From Nocardioides sp. BP30 (GTDB lineage: Bacteria > Actinomycetota > Actinomycetes > Propionibacteriales > Nocardioidaceae): a stretch of 64,000 nt of DNA. A model generated the notes under the pieces. It was not told the origin of the DNA. It was given only the letters and a program-made list of their open reading frames with translations, and made no database searches. Made by a program: the position numbers and the translations under genes. The stretch covers positions 1,364,001 to 1,428,000 of the forward strand of contig NZ_CP123620.1 of assembly GCF_029873215.1 (NCBI RefSeq), in the 5' to 3' direction. Below are positions 45,760 through 54,162 of this stretch, piece after piece; within the stretch, counting starts at the first letter, position 1; each line of letters begins with the position of its first letter.

Positions 45760-46563
45760 ATGACGAGTGGTACCCACCGGCCGATCGAGACCTGGCTGAC
45801 CGACATGGACGGGGTGCTCGTCCACGAGGAGGTGCCCCTGCCCGGGGCCGCCGACTTCATCGAGGCGCTCAAGGCCACCGGCCGCCGCTTCCTCGTCCTG
45901 ACCAACAACTCGATCTTCACCCAGCGCGACCTGCGCGCCCGGCTGCTCGGAAGCGGCATCGACGTGCCCGAGGACGCGATCTGGACCTCGGCGCTGGCCA
46001 CGGCGAAGTTCCTGGCCGACCAGCGCCCCGGTGGCTCGGCATACGTCGTCGGCGAGGCCGGCCTGACCACGGCGCTGCACGACGTGGGCTACGTGATGAC
46101 CGACCGCAGGCCCGACTACGTGGTGCTGGGGGAGACCCGCACCTACTCCTTCGAGGCGATCACCCGCGCGATCCGGCTGATCGAGGGCGGCGCGCGCTTC
46201 ATCGCGACGAATCCGGACCCGTCCGGGCCCTCGCAGCACGGCACCCTGCCGGCGACCGGCTCGGTGGCGGCGCTGATCTCGACCGCGACGGGGCGCACGC
46301 CGTACTTCGTGGGCAAGCCGAACCCGCTGATGATGCGCACCGCCCTGAACCGGATCGAGGCGCACTCCGAGACCACCGCGATGATCGGCGATCGGATGGA
46401 CACCGACGTGATCAGCGGGCTCGAGGCCGGCCTGCGGACCTTCCTGGTGCTGACCGGTTCCACCCGAGCCGACCAGGTCGAGGGGTTCCCGTACCGACCG
46501 ACCACCGTGGTCGACTCGGTCAAGGATCTGATCCCCCTGGTGCACCCGCCGAAAGCCGACTGA
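45760..46563 (+). CDS. HAD-IIA family phosphatase (NagD-like)
   Basis: A 267-residue HAD hydrolase from ATG 45760 (an in-frame ATG at 45742 is possible). WLTDMDGVLVHEE gives the nucleophile Asp and acid/base Asp near residues 15-17. FLVLTNNS is motif II, PYFVGKPNPLM supplies the motif III lysine, and MIGDRMDTDVISG the motif IV aspartates. The C2B cap between motifs II and III fits NagD/phosphoglycolate phosphatase-like enzymes acting on small sugar or nucleotide phosphates. It begins 29 bases after the kinase stop and may share that transcript. Confidence 0.88.
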   Translation: MTSGTHRPIETWLTDMDGVLVHEEVPLPGAADFIEALKATGRRFLVLTNNSIFTQRDLRARLLGSGIDVPEDAIWTSALATAKFLADQRPGGSAYVVGEAGLTTALHDVGYVMTDRRPDYVVLGETRTYSFEAITRAIRLIEGGARFIATNPDPSGPSQHGTLPATGSVAALISTATGRTPYFVGKPNPLMMRTALNRIEAHSETTAMIGDRMDTDVISGLEAGLRTFLVLTGSTRADQVEGFPYRPTTVVDSVKDLIPLVHPPKAD

Positions 46564-46658
46564 GACGGCGCGACCGAACCGGCTGTCGAGGCGGAACCGC
46601 GTGATTTGAATCGCATTCAAGTTGAGGATTCACGCTTAGCGTGTGACCTGCGTCACTG

Positions 46659-46692
46659 AATCAGCGGCACCCTGTTTGGATTTCCGCTGATT
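46659..46692. repeat. 9-bp inverted repeat upstream of the riboswitch
   Basis: AATCAGCGG (46659-46667) and CCGCTGATT (46684-46692) are separated by 16 bases. It could be a terminator for the HAD gene or an operator for the next gene. Just upstream, TTGAATCGCATTCAA at about 46604-46618 is another small palindrome. The rest of 46564-46730 is non-coding. Confidence 0.5.
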
Positions 46693-46732
46693 GGTATGCC
46701 TACCGTCTTGATCGTTTGCGCCAGCAAGCACC

Positions 46733-46944
46733 GGCCCCGGCACACGCCGAGTCCTGCCCCTTCCGGAGCCGGTTCCGTAAGACGATCACCCAGGGGCAGG
46801 AGCGGGGGACCCAACGTTCCACGCGGCGGCGCCGGACCACCGGCGTGCCGCTCGGGGTGAAGCCGGACGTCTCGCAGTTCCAGGACGTCGGCCGGGCACC
46901 TTCTCGCCCGAACCCGACAGCTCACCTCGCAGGCGTGGGAAGGA
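46733..46944 (+). promoter_or_regulatory. c-di-AMP riboswitch (ydaO/yuaA type)
   Basis: The leader of the NlpC/P60 gene carries conserved blocks of the ydaO class in order: GAGTCCTGCCCC near 46749, GGAGCGGGGGACCCAAC near 46800-46816, CTCGGGGTGAAGCCGG near 46852, and the 3' part CCGAACCCGACAGCTCACCTCGCAGGCG, in two pieces near 46910-46936. In actinobacteria this class binds c-di-AMP and often controls wall hydrolases and resuscitation factors. High c-di-AMP normally lowers expression. The ribosome site GGAAGGA at 46938-46944 lies right at its 3' end, so translation control is also possible. Confidence 0.9.
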
Positions 46945-46953
46945 CACCCACGC

Positions 46954-47601
46954 ATGCCCAACTTCATTCGCACCACCATGGCCGCGACCGCCTGTGCCGG
47001 CCTTATCGCCCTTCCGGCCGTCGGCGCCCACGCCGTCGGCGCCCCGACCACCAGCCTGTCGAGTTTCACCCTGCCCGCCGCGGCCCCGGCGAGTGCACCG
47101 GCGAGTGCACCGGCGGACGGTGCCGCCACGGCCACCTCCAAGGCCGCGGTCGTCACCCCGAGCGCCAAGCCGCGCCTGACCAAGCACGAGCGCAAGCTGC
47201 GCATCGAGCACCGGCGGAAGGTCCGGCGCAACCACCGGGTGGGACGCGCGCTGCACGTCGCCGCCCGGCAGCAGGGCGACCCCTACCGCTGGGGTGCCAC
47301 CGGCCCGACCTCTTTCGACTGCTCCGGTCTGATGCTCTACTCGTTCCGCGCGGTCGGACTGCACCTCCCGCGGACGGCGGCGGCTCAGTCCGGCGCGGTG
47401 CGCCACATCTCCCGTGCGCACATGCGGCGCGGCGACCTGGTGTTCTTCACCTCGGGTGGTCACGTCTACCACGTGGGCATCTTCGACGGCTGGAGCCACG
47501 GTCGCCGCATCATCATCCACGCGCCGTACTCCGGCGCCGACGTGCGCAAGGAAGCGATCTGGACCAACGGCTGGTTCCCCGGCACGCTGCGGCTCTCCTG
47601 A
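46954..47601 (+). CDS. Secreted NlpC/P60 peptidoglycan hydrolase
   Basis: A 215-residue protein with a signal peptide (about residues 1-29), an Ala/Pro-rich linker including two copies of a 12-bp repeat (near 47088-47111), a basic stretch KHERKLRIEHRRKVRRNHR, and a C-terminal NlpC/P60 domain. The catalytic Cys123 is in DCSGLMLYS; His173 in HVGIF and His189 complete the site. These enzymes cut D-gamma-glutamyl-diaminopimelate bonds in the wall. The ATG follows GGAAGGA. The upstream c-di-AMP riboswitch links its output to envelope or osmotic state. Confidence 0.9.
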   Translation: MPNFIRTTMAATACAGLIALPAVGAHAVGAPTTSLSSFTLPAAAPASAPASAPADGAATATSKAAVVTPSAKPRLTKHERKLRIEHRRKVRRNHRVGRALHVAARQQGDPYRWGATGPTSFDCSGLMLYSFRAVGLHLPRTAAAQSGAVRHISRAHMRRGDLVFFTSGGHVYHVGIFDGWSHGRRIIIHAPYSGADVRKEAIWTNGWFPGTLRLS

Positions 47602-47629
47602 GCGCGCCCGCCGGCGGGTCCGGACGCTG

Positions 47630-48244
47630 TCAGCGCGAGAGCTGACGCGCCCGGATCTGCTCGGCGAAGACCGCCCGCCGCAGTGCCGAGCGGGTCCGCT
47701 CGTCGGGCGGGAGCGTGATCACCAGCTCGGTGATGTCGCGCTTGGGGGTGCTGCGGAAGAGGTCGCCGTCGAGGGCGAACTCGGCGCCGCCGAGGTTGAA
47801 GTGGGCCCGCAGGCTCGGCTCCTCGCCCTCCTCCGGCGTCGGCAGCGGCTGCGGCATCTGGCAGCGCAGGGCCGCCTCGCTCACGTCGAGCAGCGACGCC
47901 TCGAACTTCTCCTCGCCGTACTCCAGGATCAGCGGCAGCGCCACCGACACCCGCACGTGGGCGCGCCGGTTGGTCACCCGGACCTTGCTGATCGGCTCCG
48001 CGTGCCAGATCCGGACCTTGCCGTCGATGGCGCGCTCGGTGACCCGCACCGACTGTGCGTAGAGACCCACCGCCGAGGTCCACTGCACCTCGAACGGCCG
48101 GCCGATGTCCAGGTCGGTGTCGAGGGGAAGCCCGAACGGGCGGGCCAAGATCAACGCACCCTCGGTGATCCCCTCCACCCGGCTGGCGAACTCGCCGCTC
48201 TCGCCGCGCAGCAGGACCGGCTGGTTGACGTCGGGCGAGTGCAT
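47630..48244 (-). CDS. PilZ domain protein
   Basis: A 204-residue protein read from ATG 48244; GTG 48319 is an alternative start. An N-terminal YcgR-like domain covers about residues 1-95. PilZ follows, with VTNRRAHVRVSV giving the RxxxR motif and DVSEAALRC standing for D/NxSxxG, the glycine replaced by Ala. PilZ domains bind c-di-GMP and control motility, pili or polysaccharide; the changed glycine may reduce or alter binding. The nearby Tad locus is a possible target, which is inference. It is convergent with the NlpC gene, 28 bases apart. The 155 bases before the HNH gene hold no gene. Confidence 0.78.
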   Translation of the reverse strand: MHSPDVNQPVLLRGESGEFASRVEGITEGALILARPFGLPLDTDLDIGRPFEVQWTSAVGLYAQSVRVTERAIDGKVRIWHAEPISKVRVTNRRAHVRVSVALPLILEYGEEKFEASLLDVSEAALRCQMPQPLPTPEEGEEPSLRAHFNLGGAEFALDGDLFRSTPKRDITELVITLPPDERTRSALRRAVFAEQIRARQLSR

Positions 48245-48399
48245 GCCCTTCTGATCGGCCGGGACCCGCGGTTCCGGAGCCGCCACCCGCGAAGGCGAGC
48301 TGGATATCCTGGGAGTCACTGCGACATCGTGCCAGGAGAACCACGCTTTCCGTGGCGGTACTGGCAATCGCGTGCACATTTCTGCCGGCTTAGGGCCGG

Positions 48400-49629
48400 T
48401 CACCGTCTCTGAACCGCCGAACGCCGGTGTTGGAAGCGGTATCGGCCGTCGGGGAGCCTGATCGTCGCGTAGGTGGGGTCGTGGGCGCGTCTGTGGTGGT
48501 GTCCGCAGAGGAGGGATCCGTGGGCGAGGTTGGTGTGGCCGCCGGTTGACCAGGGTTGGTCGTGGTGGGCGTCGCACCAGGGTGCGGGGACGGTGCAGCC
48601 TTCTGCACGGCAGTGTTTGTCTCGTAGGGCGAGGGCTTTGCGCTGGGTTGGGGTGAAGAGTCGTCGGGTGCGGCCCAGGTCGAGGGGTTCGGAGTTGCCG
48701 CCGAGGACGGCGGGGATGATGCCCGCGGTGCAGGCCAGGCGGCGGGTTTCGCCGGTGCTGATGGGGGTGCCGTCGTCGAGCCATGCGACACCGAGGTCGG
48801 CCTGTAGCTGGTCCAGGGTCATGGTGACGATGACGGTGGTGGCGTCGCCGCCGTGGGCGGGGAGTCGGGTGGGGTCGGTGTTCTCCAGGAGTTGGGCGAA
48901 GGCGTGGGCGAGGAGCCGGCTGCGGGGTTGGACTCTGCCGTCGGCTTCCAGGGCGGCGATGCGGGGTTGGGTGTAGGCCTGCAGGTAGGTCCGCAACCGA
49001 TGACCCACGACCTCGGGCACGATGCCGTGGATCCTCGTCATGCCGTCGCCTTGGTCGGTGATCGACAACGTCGCTCTCGCTTGGGCCTGTTCCTCGAGCC
49101 GGTGGATCGCTGCGGCTTCGGCGGCTTCGGCAATGTCGGGGGCGATGACCTCTAACAGATGCGTGGTGAGGCGGCGTAGGTTCTTGGGCCGGTGCTCACT
49201 CGCGAGGTCGCACAGGGTGACCTCTGCCTGGGCGAGGACCTCGGCGGGTAGGTCGTCGGGCAGGTCGTCGAGTCCACGGAGGATGACGCGGGCGTGCTCG
49301 AGACTGAACCGACCCTGTGCGAGCCTTGCCCGGACCACCGGCCGACCCTCCAACTCCTGGGCGAGACGTAGCGTGGCGTGCGCGGCGGGACTCTCGACCC
49401 GGTGCTGGGCGATCAGCCAGGCTGCGACATCGCGGGCACCGACCTCGGCGGCCACATCGTCGGCGGAGGCGACCACGCGCAGGTACAGCTCCTCCAGCCG
49501 CGTCCGGGACCGCATCAGCGCGGCGAGCGCTTCCTTCTTCTCATTCGTTCCCAGGAAGACCGGGTTCGCGTCCGTGGCCTGGTCGAGGGCAGCAGCGATC
49601 GTGGCGAGTGTCGCCTGGATCTGATGCAT
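48400..49629 (-). CDS. DUF222-HNH endonuclease-like protein (13E12 family)
   Basis: About 409 residues from ATG 49629 (GTG 49641 possible). The long N-terminal DUF222 region includes RRLTTHLLEVIAPD and HGIVPEVVGHRLRTYLQA. The C-terminal HNH domain reads ALALRDKHCRAEGCTVPAPWCDAHHDQPWSTGGHTNLAHGSLLCGHHHR in pieces, with zinc cysteines and DAHH core. This matches REP13E12 repeats of mycobacteria, a multi-copy family thought to be nuclease or mobile. A LexA box at 49655-49672 lies just upstream of the start, and mycobacterial 13E12 genes are known LexA targets, so DNA damage should induce it. Confidence 0.9.
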   Translation of the reverse strand: MHQIQATLATIAAALDQATDANPVFLGTNEKKEALAALMRSRTRLEELYLRVVASADDVAAEVGARDVAAWLIAQHRVESPAAHATLRLAQELEGRPVVRARLAQGRFSLEHARVILRGLDDLPDDLPAEVLAQAEVTLCDLASEHRPKNLRRLTTHLLEVIAPDIAEAAEAAAIHRLEEQAQARATLSITDQGDGMTRIHGIVPEVVGHRLRTYLQAYTQPRIAALEADGRVQPRSRLLAHAFAQLLENTDPTRLPAHGGDATTVIVTMTLDQLQADLGVAWLDDGTPISTGETRRLACTAGIIPAVLGGNSEPLDLGRTRRLFTPTQRKALALRDKHCRAEGCTVPAPWCDAHHDQPWSTGGHTNLAHGSLLCGHHHRRAHDPTYATIRLPDGRYRFQHRRSAVQRR

Positions 49630-49654
49630 GAGGACCACCACCGAGAGAGATCAG

Positions 49655-49672
49655 TTCGAACGCATGTTCGAA
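49655..49672. promoter_or_regulatory. LexA-binding SOS box
   Basis: TTCGAACGCATGTTCGAA is an exact palindrome around GCAT and fits the Gram-positive LexA consensus CGAAC-N4-GTTCG. It lies 26 bases upstream of the DUF222-HNH start codon. The remaining sequence to 50047 contains no gene I can support, only the 22-bp repeats listed separately. Confidence 0.85.
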
Positions 49673-49876
49673 GCCTAGGTGGTCGGATGTGTGTGGTCAA
49701 CCCTCTTTCAACAAACGCGTTCGGCGGAGATCTCGTCGTACTGGATCACGGCCATGGTGGCCCGACGCAACTGTGCTCAAGGCACTCAACCCGGCCAAGA
49801 CACCGGGCCACGCTGGTACTGGCCCACGCTTTTCGTTTCCTCAGGCCAACCCGAAGCAACGGCCGCCTTCAAGGAT

Positions 49877-49942
49877 CGAGGCGGACCGAAAGTGACCGCT
49901 CGACCCGCAGAAGGTGACGTCTCAACCCGTCGAAACTGACGC
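49877..49942. repeat. Degenerate 22-bp tandem repeat, about three units
   Basis: Units begin at 49877, 49899 and 49921. The second is CTCGACCCGCAGAAGGTGACGT and the third CTCAACCCGTCGAAACTGACGC; the first is more diverged. The second unit closely matches part of the palindrome arm at about 34291-34314, suggesting one dispersed repeat family. Confidence 0.65.
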
Positions 49943-50047
49943 CTCGACGTGGGTTGTCCACAGTTGTCTGGACCAGGCCTGTCCAGGCAGCACACCGCGA
50001 CGTACGGTGCTGCGACTGGAGTCCTCACTCGGGAACGGAGTCCGGCC

Positions 50048-51315
50048 ATGGAGTCGACATCTTTTGTCGAGAGCGTCAGGCCTGTCGACGGACAGGTCGT
50101 CGAGCTGCTCGACGCGCAACTGCGCGCGGCCGTCCGGCAGGAGGCGGTCGATCCGCAGCGCGACCTCGGGGTCGTGCGCCGCCTGGCCGAGGCGGTGGTG
50201 CGTGCGCACGACGAGCGGTCGCTGACGGGGGCGGTCCAGCCGGTCGGCGATCCGGCCGCCGTGGTGGCCGAGCTGGTCGCGCGGCTGTCCGGGTTCGGGC
50301 CGTTGCAGCCCTATCTCGACGATGCGGAGGTCGAAGAGGTCTGGATCAACGATCCTTCGCGGGTGTTCGTGGCGCGGCGGGGGCGCCACGAGCTGACCAA
50401 CCTGGTCCTGGATCCGCAGCAGGTCACCGATCTGGTGGAGCGGATGCTGAAGGCGTCAGGCCGGCATCTCGACCGCTCGACGCCGTTCGTCGACGCGACG
50501 ATGCCGGGCGGCATCGCTTGCACGTGGTGCTGGACGGCATCTCGCGTGGCTTCGCGGCGGTCAACATCCGCAAGTTCTCGATGCGCGCCGCGCGGCTGGC
50601 GGACCTGGTCGCGCTCGGCAGCCTCTCCGCCTCGGCTGCCGCCTTCCTGGAGGCCAGCGTGCGTGCGGGGCTGAACATCCTGCTCGCCGGCGGGACCCAG
50701 GCAGGCAAGACGACCCTGCTCAACTGCCTGGCAGCCGCGATCCCCGGCGGGGACCGGGTGATCAGTGCGGAGGAGGTCTGGGAGTTGCGCTTCCCGCACC
50801 CGGACTGGGTGGCGTTGCAGACCCGGCAAGCCGGGCTCGAGGGCACCGGCGAGGTGCGACTGCGCGACCTGGTCAAGGAGACGCTGCGGATGCGGCCGAG
50901 CAGGATCATCGTGGGTGAGGTCAGGGCCGAGGAGTGCCTCGACCTGCTCCTCGCGCTCAACAGCGGCATCCCCGGCATGTGCACGCTGCATGCCAACAGC
51001 GGTCGCGAGGCGCTGGTCAAGATGTGCACACTGCCGCTGCTGGCGGGGGAGAACATCAGCCCCCGGTTCGTCATCCCGACCGTCGCGGCGAGCGTCGACC
51101 TGGTGGTCCACCTCGGGATGGACGCGCGCGGCGTGCGGCGGGTCAACGAGATCGTCGCCGTACCGGGGCGGGTGGAGAACGACGTCATCGAGACGGCGTC
51201 GATCTTCGAGCGGCACGGCACGGAGCTGCGCCGGGCGAGCGGGATGCCTCCGCGACCCGAGCGGTACGAGCGCGTGGGGGTCGACCTCCACGCCCTGCTC
51301 AACAGGGCCGGCTGA
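50048..51315 (+). pseudogene. cpaF: CpaF/TadA-type pilus ATPase with a one-base frameshift
   Basis: A Tad/type IVb pilus secretion ATPase in two frames. Frame one starts at ATG 50048 and is family-like up to TPFVDATMPGG at about residue 155. From about 50513 the match continues in another frame with RLHVVLDGISRGFAAVNIRKF to the stop at 51315. Adding one C near 50515 restores a 422-residue protein, and the corrected length is divisible by three. Walker A GGTQAGKTT and Walker B RIIVGEVRAEE are intact in the second part. This is either a real recent inactivation or a sequencing error. All downstream tad genes look intact and overlap as one operon. Confidence 0.85.
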
Positions 51316-52166
51316 TGGGTGCCGTGGTCGGCCTCGGCCTCGGCGTGGGCCTGTTGCTGTGCTGGTCGGTGGTTGCCGTGCCGCGAGCCGCACGCGGCCC
51401 GCGACGAGCCGAGCGCACCGAGGCGCTGCTGGCGCGAGCCGGTCTCGCAGGCGTCTCGTCGGCGAGCGTGTGGGCCCTGTGCCTCGCCTGCGCCCTGGTG
51501 GCGTTGCTGGCCGGCGAGATCCTGACCCGTACGCCGCCGGTCGCGGTGGTCTTCGCCCTCCTGGCCGGCTACCTGCCCGTCGGGGTGCTGGCCGGGCGGG
51601 CGCGGCGTCGCCAGCGCGAGTTCGCGGAGGTCTGGCCCGAGGCGGTCGACAATCTGGCCTCGGCCGTCCGCGCGGGGCTGTCCCTGCCCGAGTCGCTGGC
51701 GGGACTGGCGGTGCGCGGGCCGGCGGCGTTGCGCGAGCCGTTCGAGCAGTTCGCCCTCGACTACCAGGTCTCGGGCCGCTTCGGTGACTGCCTCGACCGA
51801 CTCAAGGACTGCCTCGCCGACCCCGTCGGCGACCGGGTGGTGGAGGGCTTGCGCATCGCGCGCGAGGTAGGGGGCGGTGAGCTCGGCCGGCTCCTGCGCA
51901 ACCTGTCGTCGTACCTGCGGGCCGAGTCGCGCACCCGGGCCGAGCTCGAGTCACGCCAGGCCTGGGCGGTGAACGGCGCTCGCCTCGCCGTGGCGGCGCC
52001 GTGGCTGGTGCTGCTCTTCCTCTCCTTCCAGCCGGACGTGATCCAGCGCTACTCCTCGGCGGCGGGCGTGGTCGTCCTGGCCGGTGGAGCGGCGGCCTGC
52101 CTGATCGCCTACCGCGTGATGCTGCGGATCGGCCGGCTGCCGACCGAGCGGAGGATCCTGCGGTGA
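51315..52166 (+). CDS. tadB: Tad pilus inner-membrane platform protein TadB-like
   Basis: A 283-residue T2SSF-type membrane protein. After two N-terminal membrane segments, the T2SSF domain has EVWPEAVDNLASAVRAGLSLPESL near residue 105 and GDRVVEGLRIAREVGGGELGRLLRNL near 175, with C-terminal membrane segments near 225-265. It forms the inner-membrane platform with TadC. The ATG shares one base with the cpaF stop, and its stop overlaps tadC by four bases, so the operon is translationally coupled. Confidence 0.87.
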   Translation: MGAVVGLGLGVGLLLCWSVVAVPRAARGPRRAERTEALLARAGLAGVSSASVWALCLACALVALLAGEILTRTPPVAVVFALLAGYLPVGVLAGRARRRQREFAEVWPEAVDNLASAVRAGLSLPESLAGLAVRGPAALREPFEQFALDYQVSGRFGDCLDRLKDCLADPVGDRVVEGLRIAREVGGGELGRLLRNLSSYLRAESRTRAELESRQAWAVNGARLAVAAPWLVLLFLSFQPDVIQRYSSAAGVVVLAGGAAACLIAYRVMLRIGRLPTERRILR

Positions 52167-53104
52167 GCGCTGAGGTCGTGGGGGCCGCGCTCGGTGCGCT
52201 CGGCGGCGGCGCGATCCTGCTGGTGGCGGCGAGGATCGCGGCGATCCGGCGCCCGCAGTTCGCGGTGCGTGTCCTGCCCTACCTCCGCGACGTCGGCGCC
52301 GATCCCCGGGCGATCGCAGCGACGACCTCAGCCCCCGCGCTGCCACCCGTGGTCGGTGCGGTCTTCGGGCCCGGCCTGCGGGTGGCCGCCGACGGCGTGG
52401 AGCGGGTCCTGGGCGGAGCAGCCTCCGTCCAGCGCCGGTTGGATCGGGCCGCCCTGGATCGCACGGTGCTCGACTTCCGCGTCGAGCAGGTCCTCTGGGG
52501 GCTGGTCTGCTTCGCCGTCGCGGCGTTCCTCGGACTGCTCCGCGGCCTGCGCGACCCGAGCGCCGCCCTTCCCACCCTGGTCGTGTGCGTCGTGGGCTTC
52601 GTGTTCGGGGTCCTGGCACGCGACTCCTGGCTGAGCACGCAGGTACGCGACCGGGAGCGGCGCATCGTGGCGGAGTTCCCCACCGTCGCCGAGCTGCTCG
52701 CCCTGTCGGTCGCCGCGGGCGAGGCCCCGGTGGTAGCCCTCGACCGGGTCGTACGCCGCAGCAGGGGCGAGCTGTCGCATGAGCTGGGCCGTGTCCTCGC
52801 GGCGGTCAGGACGGGTCGGCCGGTGGCCACCGCCTTCGACGAGCTGGCCGCACGTAGCGGCCTGCCGCTGGTCGCTCGTTTCGCCGCGGGCATCGCCGTC
52901 GCCGTGGAGCGCGGCACGCCGCTCGCCGACGTCCTGCACGCCCAGGCGGCCGACGTGCGCGAGGCCGGCCGTCGCGAGCTGATCGAGGTGGCGGCACGCA
53001 AAGAGGTCCTGATGATGATCCCGATCGTCTTCCTCGTGATGCCCACGACCGTTGTCTTCGCGTTCTTCCCCGGTGTCCTCGGGCTGCATCTGGGCATGTC
53101 CTGA
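52163..53104 (+). CDS. tadC: Tad pilus inner-membrane platform protein TadC-like
   Basis: A 313-residue protein from GTG 52163, overlapping the tadB stop. The T2SSF domain reads AEFPTVAELLALSVAAGEAPVVALDRV near residue 170 and FAAGIAVAVERGTPLADVLHAQAADVRE near 240. Membrane segments lie near 5-25, 113-150 and 280-305. TadB and TadC together anchor the ATPase and assemble Flp pilins. The Flp-like gene follows 19 bases after the stop with a good ribosome site. Confidence 0.87.
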   Translation: MSAEVVGAALGALGGGAILLVAARIAAIRRPQFAVRVLPYLRDVGADPRAIAATTSAPALPPVVGAVFGPGLRVAADGVERVLGGAASVQRRLDRAALDRTVLDFRVEQVLWGLVCFAVAAFLGLLRGLRDPSAALPTLVVCVVGFVFGVLARDSWLSTQVRDRERRIVAEFPTVAELLALSVAAGEAPVVALDRVVRRSRGELSHELGRVLAAVRTGRPVATAFDELAARSGLPLVARFAAGIAVAVERGTPLADVLHAQAADVREAGRRELIEVAARKEVLMMIPIVFLVMPTTVVFAFFPGVLGLHLGMS

Positions 53105-53123
53105 ATCTCGGAAAGGAAACATC

Positions 53124-53312
53124 ATGGACAGACTCGCTCTCACCCTCCTCCGGCTGCGGCACGACCTGCTGCGCGAGCGCGACGACCGGGGCGACGTACC
53201 CGGTTGGGTGCTGGTCGTCGTGATGACGGCTGGGCTGTGCGCGGCGCTCTACGGCGTGGCGAAGGAGCAGCTCAACACGATGCTCACCAGCGCGCTCGAC
53301 CAGGTGAAATGA
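53124..53312 (+). CDS. Small Flp pilin-like protein
   Basis: A 62-residue protein from ATG 53124, after GGAAAGGAAAC. It has a charged leader (RLRHDLLRERDDRGDVPG) and one hydrophobic helix (WVLVVVMTAGLCAALYGVA), like actinobacterial Flp-type pilins of tad loci. The usual Glu at +5 after the cleavage Gly is not visible, so processing may differ or this may be a relative of Flp. Its stop overlaps the TadE-like start. It is the only pilin-sized gene in the cluster and so the best candidate for the major subunit. Confidence 0.68.
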   Translation: MDRLALTLLRLRHDLLRERDDRGDVPGWVLVVVMTAGLCAALYGVAKEQLNTMLTSALDQVK

Positions 53313-53686
53313 GCCGCCGAGCGCGCGGTTCGGCAGTCGTCGACCTCGTGCTGGCGCTGCTGGTGCTCGTGCCGCTCGTCCTCGGTGCGCTCCAGGTCGC
53401 ACTGGTGCTCTACGTGCGCAACACCCTGGCCTCGGCCGCCTCGGAGGGCGCGCGCTACGCGGCAACGCTCGGCCACTCCGGCGGCGACGGCGTGGCCCGC
53501 ACGCGCGCGCAGCTGTCCGGCGCGGTCTCGGACCGGTACGCCCGCGACGTGACCGCCTCGGCGACGACCATCGACGGCGCGCCGGCGGTGCTGGTGACCG
53601 TGCACGCCCGGGTCCCGGCGCTGGGCCTGGGTGGGCCGGCGGTGAGCCTCACCGTCTCCGGGCACGCGGTCCGGGAGACGGAGTGA
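53309..53686 (+). CDS. TadE-like pseudopilin
   Basis: A 125-residue protein from ATG 53309. RGSAVVDLVLALLVLVPLVLGALQVALVLYVRNTLASAASEGARYAAT, in parts, is the TadE N-terminal helix with the usual NTLxxAAxEGARYAA end. The mature part is beta-rich. TadE proteins are minor pilins needed for Flp pilus assembly and are processed by a prepilin peptidase not present in this window. Start and stop overlap the neighbours. Confidence 0.85.
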   Translation: MSRRARGSAVVDLVLALLVLVPLVLGALQVALVLYVRNTLASAASEGARYAATLGHSGGDGVARTRAQLSGAVSDRYARDVTASATTIDGAPAVLVTVHARVPALGLGGPAVSLTVSGHAVRETE

Positions 53687-54162
53687 GCGGCCGCGATCGC
53701 CGCCGGCGTCCGATGCCCGGGAAGGGGGAGCGGGGGAGCGGCCTGATCGAGCTGACCTGGCTCGGCATCCTGCTGCTGATCCCTCTGGTCTGGATCCTCC
53801 TGTCGGTCTTCGCCGTCCAGCGTGGGGCGTTCGCCGTCAGTGGAGCAGCACGCGCCGCCGGTCGCGCCTACGTCCTGGCCCCGAGCGACGGCATCGGGCT
53901 GGAACGTGCCCGCGCCGCCGCGCGGCAGGTGCTCGCCGACCAGGGGCTCAGCGAGGCGCCGCTCGACCTGACGGTCAGCTGCACGCCTGTCCCCGCCCCC
54001 TGCCACAGCGGCACCTCGATGGTCACCGTGCGGGTGTACAGCAGCGTCCGGATCCCGCTGCTTCCGCTGGTGTTCGGCGGCGGGTCGCCGCGATTCGCGT
54101 TGGAGGCGACGCAGGTGGTGCCGGTGGGGCAGTACCAGGAGGTGGCCGGTGCGTCGCGATGA
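53683..54162 (+). CDS. TadF-like pseudopilin
   Basis: A 159-residue protein from GTG 53683. RGSGLIELTWLGILLLIPLVWILLSVFAVQRGAFAVSGAARAAGRAY, in parts, is a TadE/F-type N-terminal helix with IELTW in the cleavage region. The exported part has two cysteines near residue 110 (SCTPVPAPC), perhaps a disulfide. It is a likely minor pilin. Its stop overlaps the next gene by 14 bases, supporting coupled translation. Confidence 0.78.
   Translation: MSGRDRRRRPMPGKGERGSGLIELTWLGILLLIPLVWILLSVFAVQRGAFAVSGAARAAGRAYVLAPSDGIGLERARAAARQVLADQGLSEAPLDLTVSCTPVPAPCHSGTSMVTVRVYSSVRIPLLPLVFGGGSPRFALEATQVVPVGQYQEVAGASR

Noticed and set aside
49679..49939. Short plus-strand open frames between the HNH gene and the tad locus
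   Set aside because: No ribosome site or protein-like composition. They cross the 22-bp repeats and differ in every frame.
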